Source of the DNA: Toxonevra muliebris
Lineage: Eukaryota > Arthropoda > Insecta > Diptera > Pallopteridae
Assembly: GCA_963691655.1 (NCBI GenBank)
Contig: OY829328.1
Location: 71,552,400 to 71,616,399 of the forward strand
Length of the DNA stretch: 64,000 bases
Reading direction: 5' to 3'
Both the position numbers and the translations under genes were made by a program. The notes beneath the pieces were generated by a model, which saw only the letters and a list, made by a program, of their open reading frames with translations, searched no databases and had not been told where the DNA came from. Every line of letters starts with the position of its first letter. Within the stretch, counting starts at the first letter, position 1. This document shows, one piece after another, positions 47,050 through 59,598 of this stretch.

Positions 47050-47320
47050 ATTCAGAGCTGGGTAATAATGATTAATTTTATTATTATTATTATTATTATT
47101 ATTTGAAGGAAGGACGACTCGAAAGTCAGGCACTGCGACCTATAAGATCTATTGTACCAAAGCCCCAAGAAAGAAAGAAAGGAAGAGAGAAAGAAATATA
47201 GATAAGAAACATACCCAAGCCGAGAATCGAACTCGGATCTCCAGAGACAAGAGTCTGGCACTCTGCCACTAGACCACAGTGGCGATAGTAGGACCTACAG
47301 TTTAATGCCGATGATGATTC
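47050..47320 (-). mobile_element. tRNA-derived SINE, minus strand, (AAT)n tail
   Basis: On the minus strand the order is: CGGCATTAAACTGTAGGTCC (about 47318-47293), a tRNA-like head with A-box TGGTCTAGTGG (47276-47266) and B-box within CCGAGTTCGATTCTC (47236-47222), a body containing GTACAATAGATCTTATAGGT (about 47158-47139), and an (AAT)n tail at about 47105-47075. The body segment matches the 3' region of the LINE at 17224-19180. No acceptor stem can form, so this is not a tRNA gene. Confidence 0.8.
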
Positions 47321-48019
47321 ATTCCTAATGATTCATTTAGGAATTAAATTTTTCTGCAATTACAATTCCATGGAATTTCTTGTAATGGAATTATTTTTGT
47401 TTTTGTCATTTCCATTCCTGGGAATTTTTATCGGTAAATTACATTTTCAATTCCTCAGTAAAGGCAATGGAAAAATGTTCAATTCTATTACTAGATTGTA
47501 ATTTGTAATTCAAAAAATATGCAATTCCTCAAAGGAATTGAAAAAGTACTTGAAAACTGAGAAACTTCTCCTCCCTTGTGTAAGTCCCTTTTTCCACACG
47601 GCAAGTTTCCAATTCTCTTTTGAACTTGCCACTCGCTTTTCCATACAGCAATATTTCTTGGGCAATTCAGCTTTTACTTTGGCTTTCATTTGTGTTGTGA
47701 AAAACATTTTATTAAATAAAAATAAATAAAAGCAAAGCCAAATCAGATTATTGTATAAAAATAAATGGATCAACAGAAGAAAGTGAAATTTTAAATGAAA
47801 ACTGTTTATTTCTTCCAATAAGAAACCAAAATCAATGCGCATCCAACTTAAAATGACAAATAAGAATAAAGAGAAATATCAAAGAACGAACAGCACAAAA
47901 CGTCTCCTCTCGTTTTTCCTCTCTTACCTACAAGCTCGACTTGCCGACAAGAAAACTTGTCGTGTGGAAAAGGGGACTAATCAATTACATTTGTAGAATT
48001 GAACTCCAAAATTTTAAGT
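47321..48019. other. Spacer with GGAATT/AATTCC repeats
   Basis: A region dense in GGAATT and its complement (about 47325-47540). An inverted pair CCTTTTCCACACGxCAAGTTxxC occurs: TCCCTTTTTCCACACGGCAA near 47585 and its complement TTGTCGTGTGGAAAAGGGGA near 47956, ends of a possible ~380-bp MITE. No coding sequence was recognised. Confidence 0.4.
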
Positions 48020-48760
48020 CCTAATAGATGCGCCTAAGCTCCATATGAAGACCCTCATTTTGCGCAATAATGAGGTCTAGAAGTTTCTTTGTCTCTAAAC
48101 CTTCCACTTTGGGTAAGTACACCGTCAACATGTGAGCAGCTGGTATTTCGTTCCCAATACATGCTGATAGCTCCGCACCTTTCCAGCCATGGAGTTTTGG
48201 GACCAACGTCTTAAGCCATTCAGAACTGTTTAGCTCTGGTTAGAAGTGGATGCCATCAAATTGCCGTTTTACTCTCCAACCCTTGGATATCTCGGTTCCA
48301 TGACTTCTTCTATCTATCCTTGCTTCTCATGAGTGAGTATCATCTCGGTTTACGATTTGGGTAGTATAGCCAATATAATTGCCTTAACGGCGCTGGAGGA
48401 GCTAACTCCTGGCTCTTACCTTTATTACTGTGGCCTAATGCTTCTGTTCTTCGGCACTATTTTTTTGTTCTTCATTGCCCTCCTGCGGAGTAGGTTCGTC
48501 ACGGTTCTTTTCCTCGGCTCTGTTTCCGAGTTTATAGACTCGTATTGTGCCTTTTTTTTGGATTCGTCTTCCTGCTTTTTTTGCTCCTTGGTGATAAGAT
48601 CTGACTATCGGTATTTTGGAACAAATCAGCCAATTGCGATTTGTTAAAATTTCCCGCTATTTTGTTAATACTATTTATTGTCTTCATATATGTTCTCACA
48701 AGTGTTGAGAAAAGTATCCCCGCCGGTCATATCCCCCACTAACACGGTAAAATACAGTCA
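48020..48760 (-). mobile_element. LINE ORF1-type fragment
   Basis: Minus strand: a Lys/Glu/Gln-rich segment (LITKEQKKQEDESKKKAQYE) followed by GWRVKRQFDGIHF, a stop, then SEWLKTLVPKLHGWKGAELS, ACIGNEIPAAHMLTVYLPKV and EGLETKKLLDLIIAQNEGLH. The last block is an uninterrupted 61-codon run. I recognise this as the DUF4780-like domain found in ORF1 proteins of insect LOA/Jockey-group LINEs. Stops upstream make it inactive. Confidence 0.65.
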
Positions 48761-49693
48761 GTTACCCCGACTGCCTTGGATTGGAGGTATTTATTGATTC
48801 CCCAGTCACATTATAGAGGTGACTCGTGGCGCACTAACAGCCCTGATAAACGAGAGGGAATCTGCAATCGTATCAGTTCATCCTGCAGTATACATCGCTA
48901 TCCAGCTCTTTCTATAATACAGCAATTAAATTCTTCAGAAAGCAGTTTTTTAATTTATTACGATGTTTAACCTAACTTTTCTTCACAAAGTCATCAGACC
49001 AGTTTTTTTTTACCGTGCGCAAAAAAAGCTTCTGGTAATCATTCTTCTGAGATATTTTTCCGCCTGAAACGCTTGTTTTTGTTCAATATGAGAGCCTGCA
49101 TTCCGATTAATAATCAAGCCTTCATTACTCTCGAGATAGTTACCGGATAAATTTTTAGTTCCAGAGTAACTTTCTTATAAGTTCACTGAGATTGGTGCCA
49201 GAAAATTTTCAGAATAAATTTTCGTACTTCCAATTCACTTGCCATTTTCAAATTAATAAAGCGTCTACTGAAAATAAGTGGTGAATTAGACTAGATTAGG
49301 TTATAAAACAACAAAAACACAATGAATCCTTAAAACCACGAATTAGGCTAAATTAGGTTATAGAGGCGGTTTCTCTCTTGTCACAGCGAGTACATTGGTG
49401 AATTGATGGCAAAAGTTTTATTCATGGATGCTTAAGAGACTTTTATTATAAAGGGTCTTTCATATGATATATTTTTTAAATGGTAGAACTGTCATCCGAT
49501 TTAATTCGCTCCTGAAACCGAAGCTGAGGTGGGCATTTAATTGATGTGTTATTCAGAATATAAATGGCCTAACGTGTACTTTTAAATTTAAAAACATATC
49601 ATCCTTATTAAAAGATCCTTTATATTTATTAACCTATTTCGTCAGTAAAGCACTCAAGGTAGTTTGCATTTCTTATAAATACATACATACCTT
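48761..49693. other. AT-rich spacer
   Basis: No gene recognised. A short direct repeat TAGATTAGGTTATAxAACA / TAAATTAGGTTATAGAGGC occurs near 49292 and 49349. Confidence 0.4.
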
Positions 49694-50255
49694 GATAGTT
49701 TTTTAGGAGACTATGAAAATTAAATCTAGAGGTTAATTTTCAAGTCATGGTCATGACTTAAGTTCATGTCAATTTCGTTATTTGAAGTTATATAAACAGG
49801 TTAATGAACAAATGTAGTCATCACAACAACAATGTATATAGAGACGGGCAAATCAGACGGCCGTTTCGGAATCCGCCACAATTCCTCATCAGTGATCTTA
49901 GTGATAGTTCTTAATCTTTCAATATCCTATATAAGCTACTAATATTTGAAATCATAACCCAGAATTACGGATTTGATTCCAAATATCTTCACTGAATAGA
50001 GATATTGAAAGAAACTACCACTACCGTTCTATACACTTATGTTGTTGTTTTTTTCCCATTGTAGCTAGTCTGCATAACAGTTCGTTATTTCAAAGTCTAG
50101 TACACGGGAGAGTGTGTGTGTTTGTGAGAAAATGATTCTAGGTGTCATTTTTTCTGAACGGTCCCCATTCGATCAGTTCATGATAGTTTTTTAGGAGACT
50201 ATGAAAATTAAATCTAGAGGTTAATTTTCAAAGTCATGACTTAAGTTCAAGTAGT
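49694..50255 (+). repeat. Direct duplication of a ~70-bp block, spacing 488 bp
   Basis: GATAGTTTTTTAGGAGACTA through TCTAGAGGTTAATTTTCAA and CATGACTTAAGTTCA occurs at 49694-49763 and again at 50182-50249 with very few differences. The two copies flank the left arm of the inverted repeat described separately. Confidence 0.85.
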
Positions 50256-52310
50256 AAAAGAGTTTAAAAAATATGCTGAGATACAATAGAGTATTACTAC
50301 TTACAATAAAACCGACAATTGTTTTATTTTTCTTTAATTAAAAATTTTTTTCCCGCCAAACACTTTATCAAAATGATGTATGTAATTTTCTCATCAATAA
50401 AATGTTAAATGGTTTTAAAATATTAAAAAAGCTTAATTATATGTATAACATTAATCATATAGTGTTAGCTCGAATGTAAAATAAACACGCAATGCTGAAA
50501 TCATTTAAAAATACTCTGACAAAATGATTAATTTCTTAGCATTGTAAAATACCTGTTTTATAACAAAGTTATACTAGTAGTATCACATTATCTCAATTAA
50601 GTTTTGCATACTTTCGTTGTATTCTGTGTTATCATTATGGTTTCTTTCTAAGTTTTTGATCAAATACTTAATAAAATATCATCAGAAGAAGCTAACATAA
50701 GTTCTTAATTATGGTACTGTGTGCTTTATTAAAGATTTAATTACTTTAAGAACCTCCCTATCATAAAATATACTCACTTATAGATGTGTTTATTTTACCA
50801 TTTATGCACGCGTACATAACTATTTAAAAACTAATTTGATTGAAATCTTTCGTTTAACCAATCAGTTGGCAATGTGTTATCACATTATTGTGAATTGCGC
50901 GTTTAATTAAATTTTGTTTGTTATTTATATTTTTTTATTAGATAATAAAAGATTATATAAACACATTTCAATTTAATGAGATTTCCATCGTAACAGTTAC
51001 GAATTCGTAGTTATAATTACAAACCCGAAAAAAATTATATGTTGGAATCTAAAGCAGCTATGTATTTACATAATTATGAAATATGCATTTGTTTTCAATT
51101 TAAGAACACTAAATTACATTTCGGTTGGATTCTAGAATATAAATATTTTTAATTCATCTACGAGTTCGTAGTCTTTCTGGATGTTTTCCAATTGGACACG
51201 GCTCTTTTATTACCCAAGTCAGTATAATAATGAAGTTTCTGGTTTTGGTCAAATAAGTTTTTTTTCCCATAATTCACGTTAACACAGGGCGTCCTATCCT
51301 TTCTTTTTCAGAAGTGATTTGCAACGGTATACCCTTTCTAGATGCCTCTGTGCACAAATTAAGTGCATATCAAACTGTTCGGATAAATCAATGGCTACTC
51401 TGGAAGTGAGGAAATCCATTCAATGGGTTTTATAGTTGCCTGACTATCGGTAAATATACTTATATCCATTTTAGATATTACGTTATAATGCGTATAGCAC
51501 AAACAAATGTGTGAAAAATGGGCGTAATCGTACTGGGACTCTAAAATTCTTATTTGTAATTAGCAAATGTCAGTAATGTTCTAATCTATTTATTATCCAC
51601 ATACCTCATCAAGTGGTAAAAACTTATTAGTATTACACTCTTTAGCACAATCTTTAAAATCAGCAAACGCCATACAAAAAGCCTCTTCTCAAAATTTGCT
51701 TTGATTCGATGGCAAGCCACCCATTTTCGTTGAAGCTTCAGTTTGATGGTAATTTTTCTCCCTCCATCAAGTAGAGTTGAAATATTATTGCAGATAAAAA
51801 TTACCAACTCAGACATTATGTCGTAGCACTTGGTACGATTTATTGCCATGCTTCAAAAAATTCCCTGTTTTTTACTACATAGCTAAACCACTTAAAAATT
51901 TGAAATTTTTTGAAAACATGCAAGTTCGTGCAGTTAAGTTTTTCATATTTGATTTATCAAAAATTTTGCTTTCACGAATTGACTATTTTTCAAATAACGG
52001 TACAAAGAATATAATAAATAAAACAAGAGAAGGAAAGCTTCACCAGAGTTGCAAAAATATCTCAATATTCTCTATTATCAATATCTCTATTCAGTGAAGA
52101 TATTTGGAATCATAACTGTAATTCAGGTTTACGATTTCAAATATTAGTAGCTTATACAGGATTTTGAAAGACTAAGAACTATCACTAAGATCACTGATGA
52201 GGAATTGTGGCGGACTCCGAAACGGCCGTCTGATTTTCCCGCCTCTATATACATTGTTGTTGTGATGACTATATTTGTTCATTAACCCTGTTTATATATA
52301 ATTTCAAATA
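49779..52310. repeat. Long inverted repeat, arms ~235 bp, 2.05 kb apart
   Basis: The left arm (49779-50012) contains TGAACAAATGTAGTCATCAC, AGACGGCCGTTTCGGAATCC, CACAATTCCTCATCAGTGAT and ATCTTCACTGAATAGAGATA. The right arm (about 52064-52310) holds the same series as reverse complement, with about one mismatch in ten. The interior is AT-rich with no transposase that I can read. It could be a fold-back transposon or two oppositely oriented copies of one dispersed repeat. Confidence 0.8.
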
Positions 52311-54320
52311 AGGGTATGTTTATTTATATCTTGCATTGCAAAAACCATCAGAACTGCATTTAATAAATTGCACTTTTTCGTAAAAAAAATCTCTTCTTCG
52401 AAAGGTATTAGTTTGATGGCTTGGGATCAATAAGATATGGTATTGAGGTATTGTGGACCATGGGGAATTGCGGACCAGTGTCATATTTTCTCTCTAGTAG
52501 TGGTTGACAGCTGTAAATAACTGCCATTAGCTCGCGTCATGTTAAGCTCATTTTCCCTTCAGTGCTCGACTTGTGTACACATACTGTTACCTCACTTCAC
52601 CGCCAAAATGCCATCCATTACAACATGTGTGATCGAGTTGTTCACTTGGCATGCGCCGGAATGATTGCAAGTTACGGGACTTGCGAACATTACATTTTAC
52701 TTTGTTTCTCTTTAATTATGAATCTTCTATCATTTACTGGTGGTTGACTCCTAGTCTGCACTTATCGGCCCATTTGGTGAAGATGTTTACAGAAGAGTGC
52801 AAAACGTTCCACTGCTTAAAAGTTACATACTTGTGTTAACATAATGAATAACTTACAATCCTCTATTTAAAATGAGATTTAATATTATGACCTAATAATG
52901 TAACCTAATACTTTCAGAAGTCACTGCGAGGAAATAGAAACTGTGGAATATGGGCAAAATTAGTAAAGTAATAGTAACTAAGATTTTATAAGTATATTCC
53001 AATATTTGAGACCTTTACAAGGTAGATCTTTCGAAATTGGATTGCTTGGATTTAAAAAATATGTTGTTTATGCACATATATGATATTCATACGTAGTGTC
53101 AGTTGATACACTTAAAGAATATAATGATGGAAACAGCTATTTAATAAAAAATTTCAAATTATTAAACGTTCACTATAATAGGATTCATATTAGTAAGGAT
53201 GAATTATAACAGCTGCACCGGAAGCTATACTTACTTAGTTCTGGAAGTTAAATCCTTTGTTATATTTAAAACCATACACATTTTTTGATGAAGAGCTTTT
53301 GATTGGTGTGAAGGAGACGACAAGTATGCAGTTTCTGCGGAAATTATCAGTAAATATGCTTTATTAGTACTCCTAATATTATAGCTATAAATATTTTAAC
53401 AAATCATTTGCAATTATTAACCCATTTTGGCATGCAACTTTGAAAATTGGTGAAAAATACATTTATAAATTTTTTTCAAAAGTAATTACTATTTAACATT
53501 TCTATATATATTGACTTTGAAATTGCATTTAGATAATTTAAAAATATTATATTTCACTTGAGTTAAAGGCCAGGTGAACAGACATAGTTTTTTGGAAAGT
53601 GGTTTTAAAATATAAATATAGATAGACATTTTCACATATAATAGCTCCAAGGAAATGCTTATTGATCATGATGTGGCGTCGAAATATTTAGATTTTTTTT
53701 TTAAACTGGGTCACTTTATTTTCGCGGAGTAAACCAAAAGCAACTACATCCTCTAAAATTCAGAAAAAAAAAATTATATTTTGTGAGTACTAAAATCTCT
53801 TACTGAAATATGAAAATTGTGTTTTGAGTATTTTAAAAATTGGATCATGACATCTAGTACCGGGCCAAAATGAGTTAAATACTTTCTAAGCATGTAGTAA
53901 ATGCGTACGAGATAACTACTAAGTAGTTACGTATATATTGTACATTGTAAATTAAAAATATTTTAACATTATCTATTTACTGTATACTCAATACTACCAT
54001 AAACTTACGTAAATTTATATGTTCATGCATTCAAAATAGTTATTGTTAATTAAGTTTTGTTATACAAATTTATAAATTTTGAAAATTATACACTTATGAG
54101 TATAAATATCTCTCAAAAATAACATTCTTCAAGTGTGCCTGCCAACCCAACACATAATCGTAAGTACTACAATCAAAACAAAACAAAAATCTCTGCTTAT
54201 CTCGACAATTTCACATTTACGATTCTGTAAATATATACCCATATCTCTTTTTGCACATCAGTTTATATTAAGGACAATAATATTTAAAAATATAATAATT
54301 AAAGCTTTTGACTTGTAGAA
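52311..54320. other. 5' flank of the first P450 gene
   Basis: AT-rich; no transposon ends found. The frames at 52562-52839 include a Cys/His-containing stretch (CDRVVHLACAGM) that loosely resembles a zinc finger of retroelement ORF1 proteins; I do not call it. Xenobiotic-response elements cannot be assigned by eye. Confidence 0.4.
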
Positions 54321-54324
54321 AATC

Positions 54325-54362
54325 TATAAAAGAAGCCGGTTTGATTAGAATTTAATTCAGTT
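54325..54362 (+). promoter_or_regulatory. TATA box and initiator of the first P450 gene
   Basis: TATAAAAG at 54325-54332 lies 25-34 bp upstream of TCAGTT (54357-54362), the arthropod initiator consensus. The inferred start is the A at 54359, giving an 89-bp 5' UTR before the ATG at 54448. Confidence 0.7.
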
Positions 54363-54447
54363 TTATACGCTCACATGAATAAGTAATAGCAAGTGTAATA
54401 ACAGCGAATAGCTGAAAGTGAAACGGATTGTTATTATTATAAAAAAA

Positions 54448-57400
54448 ATGTTGTTGACCGTGATATTAGCAATTGTTGCTGTAATTTTCAGTGTCTTGTG
54501 GTTATGGCTAAAACATCAATTTAACTATTGGAAACGTCATAATGTACCGTATATCAAGCCAAATTTTTTATTTGGCAACTTTAAAAGTATAATTATGTCC
54601 ACTGAGGGTCCGTGTGAATTTTTTGAAAAACTCTATAGCCATGAAAATGCTAAGGATAAACCAATTGTTGGATTACATCTTTTTAATAAGCCGTGCTTAT
54701 TGATTCGTGACTTAGAATTGGTGAAAACTATTTTAATTAAGGACTTCAATAAATTTTCAAATCGTCATTCTGCCTCAGATCCACATTCGGATTCTTTAGG
54801 TTCGGATAATTTGTTTTTCGCCAAAAATCCGAAATGGAAAGAAATTCGCGTTAAGTTGACACCAGTGTTTACGAGCGGTAAAATGAAGCAAATGTTTCCG
54901 CTAATCGAGGAGGTAAGTTGGTAAAAGCAAGTTGATGAAATTCAGGTACCAAATTTGAGAGAATTAGTTTAATTAATAATATGTATGAAAACATTAGGGG
55001 AGCCCAAAAAAGTAAGGATTTTGTTTTTGACCCTGAGGACCTTGGAGTCTCTGGAAAATTGAAAATTAGCTAAAATATGCGAGTAACCATCGTTCATTTA
55101 ATATAATTTGGGCTTTATTATTTTTGTATCAGCTACACAATCTCACTTCTTAATCTTTATTCAATTTTTAAAAATTCTATTTATTAACAAAAGCATTATT
55201 ACTCCAATTATCCACAATTGCTACAAAAATTCTTGCTATGCAAATTCCCTTTCTTCTCCAAATTTATTATCTGTCAAAAAGAAATTCGATTCCCAATGAA
55301 ATTACTTTTTGTGGTGTGTCCACCTAAATTTGAAATTCGCTCTCGTTTGTTTGCACTATAAATAAATTTTGATTTTTTTTAATTAATTATTTGCTACTTG
55401 GAAATTGAAGCCACATAAACCAACAGTTTCCCTCCTGCAGGTACGGTCTGTTCCAATTAGGGTAGCCAGATTTTTGGACCGAGAAATCAGTACACTAGAC
55501 GTTGGAAATCAGTACAAATCAATACAGTTTTTAATGCTTTTATTACCTAGTAATTTAAATGTAATATAGTGCACTGAACTTTTTCTCCAATTTTGTGTGT
55601 CCCGTTTACATTTTTTTCTTCGTCAGTAGACAATGTTGATTACTTATCAATTTCCATATTTATTTCCAATAATCAAAATCAATTAGTAACAACTTTGCTT
55701 CACTCATTTTAAACTCACGTTAACCGACTTTTTTTCAAGCAAATATTGCTTTTATCTTCTTGATAGCAGCAAAGCATATGTATTTTATTTTGTGAACAAT
55801 CAGAAAAAAATAAATAAATAAAATAAATAAATATATTATGTAAATAAATATGTTTGTTTAAAAGACTAAAATTTGATTGAAAAGCATTAAAAGCATCAGG
55901 GCCTAAAGCTGGATTCCCTAACTGTGAGTTTTTGAGTATACACTGAAATTGAGTAAGCTTGTAATTTGTCACTCCCTAACTATAAAAATGAGTTTATTTT
56001 ATTAAGGGTTTATAGCAAATTAGAATTTTTTATAAAATCGATTTATTTTATTCCACATTCGTAATGTATATATAGTTACATATATTCTCGGAAAAATTCA
56101 TATCGATCCGATGAATATTCTTGGAGTTGCATGCATATTTGTAAAGACTGTGTTTTCCAAGTCATTGAGCAAGATTTTTCGAAAACTGTTCAACCAATCA
56201 GTCTTAAATTTTTCCTTTTTCGTTTTTTTGCAAACTGTCATGCTTCTTTATTCACTATTGGCAGTTAACAATAGAATTTGTTGTAGCTAAATTACTTGAT
56301 AAGTTATTATATGTGTTATCTCTGCGGTTTTGTTGTTGTTTTCCCATACAATTATCGCTACTAGATATACATAACTAGAAGCAAGTGGTGAATAAAACGC
56401 AGCTATAAATACAAATGAACTCCAGCATCGGCTTGTAATCCTGGCAGGATTAGTATTGAAAAATAGTAGTTTAAAAATTGTCAAAACATTAGAATAAACT
56501 AATACATTTTTCATAATCCCCTTAATTTTTTGATGCATTTAATCTTTAAACTAGTTATTTATTATTATTTTTGTAAGCTGGTGCAACTTAGAGAATAATA
56601 ATATATAAGTAATTACGTATTAAGTAAATAAGATTTCACTGAAACCAAATCAAATCAGAAGAATATATTGTAATCTAACTTTTATCAGTTGCATGATTAC
56701 ATTAAACATTTTCAGTCACAGACATAAACATTTGAAGTTAATTTAAACAACAACAAAAATTATTATTTATGTGTGTTTATATTTTCAGATTGGTCGCGAA
56801 TTCGATAAATATCTCTGTGCACTGCCAATAGATGCGAAAACCAATTCAACTGAAATCGAAGTGAAAGATATTAATTCTTTATATTCAACAGATGTGATAG
56901 CTATTACAGCTTATGGTATTCACGCTAATAGTTTACGTAATCCAAATGGTGATTTCCGCACTAATGGCAAACGTATTTTTAAATTTACACTGCTACGTTC
57001 GCTAGAATTCAGAGCAATGTTCTTTTTGCCGAGCTTAGTTAAATTGTGTGGCTTTAAGGTGTTCTCTAAAGAAACGACTGCTTTTCTAAGGGAAACACTT
57101 AATTATGTTATGGAAGAGCGTATTAAATCCGGTGCAAAACGTAATGATCTCATTGATATTCTTATTAATTTCCGGAAACAAGCAGAAATCGCGAATAAAG
57201 AGAACGACACGACACATTTCATACTCGAGGGTGATTGTTTAGTTGCACAGGCAGCTATTTTCTTTTCGGCTGGTTTTGAGACATCATCGTCAACTATGTC
57301 ATTCAGTATGTATGAACTTGCTTGCCATCAGGATATACAGAAACGTTTGCGGGAAGAAATACGTGAAGCTTTAGAAAAGAATGACGGCAAGATCACTTAC

Positions 57401-57955
57401 GAGATGGTTAATGACATGAAATTCCTACATAATGTCGTACAAGAAGTGTTGAGATTCTATCCTCCTCTACCTTTCTTAGATCGTGAATGTACGCTAGCAG
57501 AGGGTGAGAAAGGATATTCACTGAAACCTTTTTGTGATTTTGATATTCCAAATGGAATGCCGGTTTACATAGCACCCTCGTCATTGCATATGGATCCAAA
57601 AGTGAGTAGTTTATGATATTGGTATAAGGCAGATTCTTAATTTAACATTTGTACTCATTTACCTTTACAGTATTTTCCCGATCCACACACTTTCGATCCT
57701 GATCGTTTTGCTCCCGAAAATAAACACCGTGTTAATCTCAACGCATATTTGGCTTTTGGTACTGGGCCTCACAACTGCATTGGTGAACGTTTCGGTCTAC
57801 TTCAAACTAAAATTGGCCTAATAAATTTCTTTAGAAATCATTATGTCACGCCTTGTGAGAAAACACACAAAACTATGAAGTTAGATCCACGAGCTATAAT
57901 TATTCAGTCAGAAGGTGGCATACACTTGAAAATAATACGTGATCCTTTACTTTAA
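54448..57955 (+). CDS. CYP6G-like cytochrome P450, copy A
   Basis: Exons 54448-54912, 56789-57601 and 57671-57955 join in phase to 520 aa. The start is the ATG opening MLLTVILAIVAVIF, an N-terminal membrane anchor, followed by a hinge and YWKRHNVPYIKPN. Motifs: C-helix WKEIR, I-helix AGFETSS (about residue 330), K-helix EVLR (ExxR), PDRF, and heme loop FGTGPHNCIG whose Cys is the haem ligand. The family is CYP6; phrases such as KPCLLIRDLELVKTILIKDF and KLTPVFTSGKMKQMFPL match the Drosophila CYP6G group. It is a microsomal, NADPH-P450-reductase-dependent monooxygenase; CYP6G members are known for insecticide and xenobiotic oxidation, but the substrate here is unknown. Intron 1 is 1,876 bp versus 65 bp in copy B; intron 2 is 69 bp. 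Confidence 0.95.
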
Positions 57956-58933
57956 GCAGGATATAGTTATTGGTATAAGATTACTTAATTTCTTTATGAA
58001 ACTTAAGTCGATCACTTTGCAATAAGCATTCTTTCTAAATTATATGTTGTTGGGAACAACTTATGTAAATATTTTGAAAATATTAAATTTTCAGATTTTA
58101 ATTTTATTGTTATTGTTAAAAATTAAAATAATCAATTACATACCAAAAAACAAAAAAAAATGTGTTTTGTATAACGATATCGGATATGTATTTATATTGT
58201 ATTAAACTGGATCGAAACACAAGGGACTTTTGTAACTCCTATCATGACAGCGCTTTCTGAGAAAAGGGGGTAAATATAAGATGTTTGACAATTTTTTTTT
58301 TTTGAAAAAGCGTTTCCCCTTCATTTTTAGTTTCATAAAATTTTTTTGCCTGATGCCAAAAATAAGCTCCTTGGTAAAAAAAAACTCTGGTGTACAAAAT
58401 TTCAACAAAATCGGTCGGTCCAGTACAAAGAAAAATTTTAATTTTACTCAGTTTTTCCGAAGTCCCCTTTGGAATATATTTTGTGGATATCTTTAATAAA
58501 AAAATAAATTACAGATAAAATAGGAATGCGGGCTGACGGGAAGTGGAGCGATAGAAAATTTTATGACGGCGATTTTCCTTTTTTGAAACCCTAAAGAAGA
58601 TTCTCACAAAGTTTCAGCAAGATCTAAAATAGGGTAGTAACGAAATATTTATTTTTTAGACGATTTCATATGGAATAACTCTTATACCATAAACATAATT
58701 CCGTCGGACGATGGAAAATTATCCGACGGATATTGAACAGCTGATACATTCCCGTCGGAAAATCTATTCGAGTAAACGCAATTGTTGCCATTTTGTTTTT
58801 ACAAGAAAATTATTTTTGAAGAGAAATCTCTTTGTTTGTGAGCTCGTGCGACTAAATTGTTAAAAGAAAATGAACACCAGAATTGGAGACTAGTGCGAAT
58901 AATAAAAATTTTATCTATAATGAATTCGATGTA
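57956..58933. other. 3' flank of P450 copy A
   Basis: AT-rich spacer; no gene. No canonical AATAAA occurs within the first 150 bp; ATTAAA-type variants are present (about 58081 and 58122). No mobile element recognised before 58936. Confidence 0.4.
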
Positions 58934-58935
58934 TA

Positions 58936-59598
58936 AGGCTGATGTTACACGGTCAATGTTTTGCTGTCAATGTTTTCTGTTTTCACTCTCTTTTCATCGT
59001 TTTGTTTGATACTCTGTTTTTTGCTGAATGTTATTTTTTAATACTTTTATCTGCAACTATGTTTTTCCAACTAAAAAGTATTTAATTGTATTTTAAAGTG
59101 AATAATTATAATGACAATATGAGATAATATTGGTGAAAATAGCAACAAATTATACAAAAAACAAAATTGCATTTATATATGAAAAACGCAAAAAAATAAT
59201 CTTTAAAATTTGCAAACTATTAAAATAAACTCCGGCGCTTTGTTACTTGGCCATTGAATTATCATGTTTTTATAAAAACTATTAAGGAATATTTTAAACA
59301 GCAGTCTCACAACTAAACAAAAGCCAAAACAGCGCAAAGGGTGGCAAAGGAAAAAATGTATTTATAAATTAGTAAGAAGTTAGTAGTAAACTTTCGATAA
59401 AATATTGGTATTTTCCAGTAAAATACAACAGTGTATCTTCGGCAACCCCATTTTAGTTGAAGTGATACAGGTTTTTTCCGTCATAAAACAAATTTGAAGT
59501 GAAATGTGTTCATTCTCTCTTTTGCTTAGTGTTTATTTTTCAAAACAACATCAATTTCATTGTTTGACAGCAAAACATTGATCGTGTAATATCGCCCT
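58936..59598. mobile_element. ~660-bp MITE with ~35-bp inverted repeats between the P450 genes
   Basis: The left end AGGCTGATGTTACACGGTCA continues ATGTTTTGCTGTCAA. The reverse complement of the right end is AGGGCGATATTACACGATCA, then ATGTTTTGCTGTCAA. Only a few mismatches fall in about 35 bp. The interior is noncoding and AT-rich. Target duplication is uncertain (TA or shorter) and no superfamily is assigned. It lies about 1.2 kb upstream of P450 copy B. Confidence 0.78.

Noticed and set aside
47221..47290. tRNA gene on the minus strand
   Set aside because: Same reasoning: tRNA-like boxes without a proper acceptor stem, embedded in a SINE with an (AAT)n tail.
48333..48647. 104-codon plus-strand Leu/Phe-rich frame (membrane-protein-like)
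   Set aside because: It is the antisense shadow of the Lys/Glu-rich LINE ORF1 fragment on the minus strand.
52562..52839. Possible zinc-finger coding sequence (CDRVVHLACAGM)
   Set aside because: Only one weak Cys/His cluster in short overlapping frames; no splice structure or domain could be supported.
54418..54447. Longer N-terminus of P450 copy A beginning at a GTG
   Set aside because: Non-ATG start; the first ATG at 54448 opens a typical membrane anchor and matches copy B.
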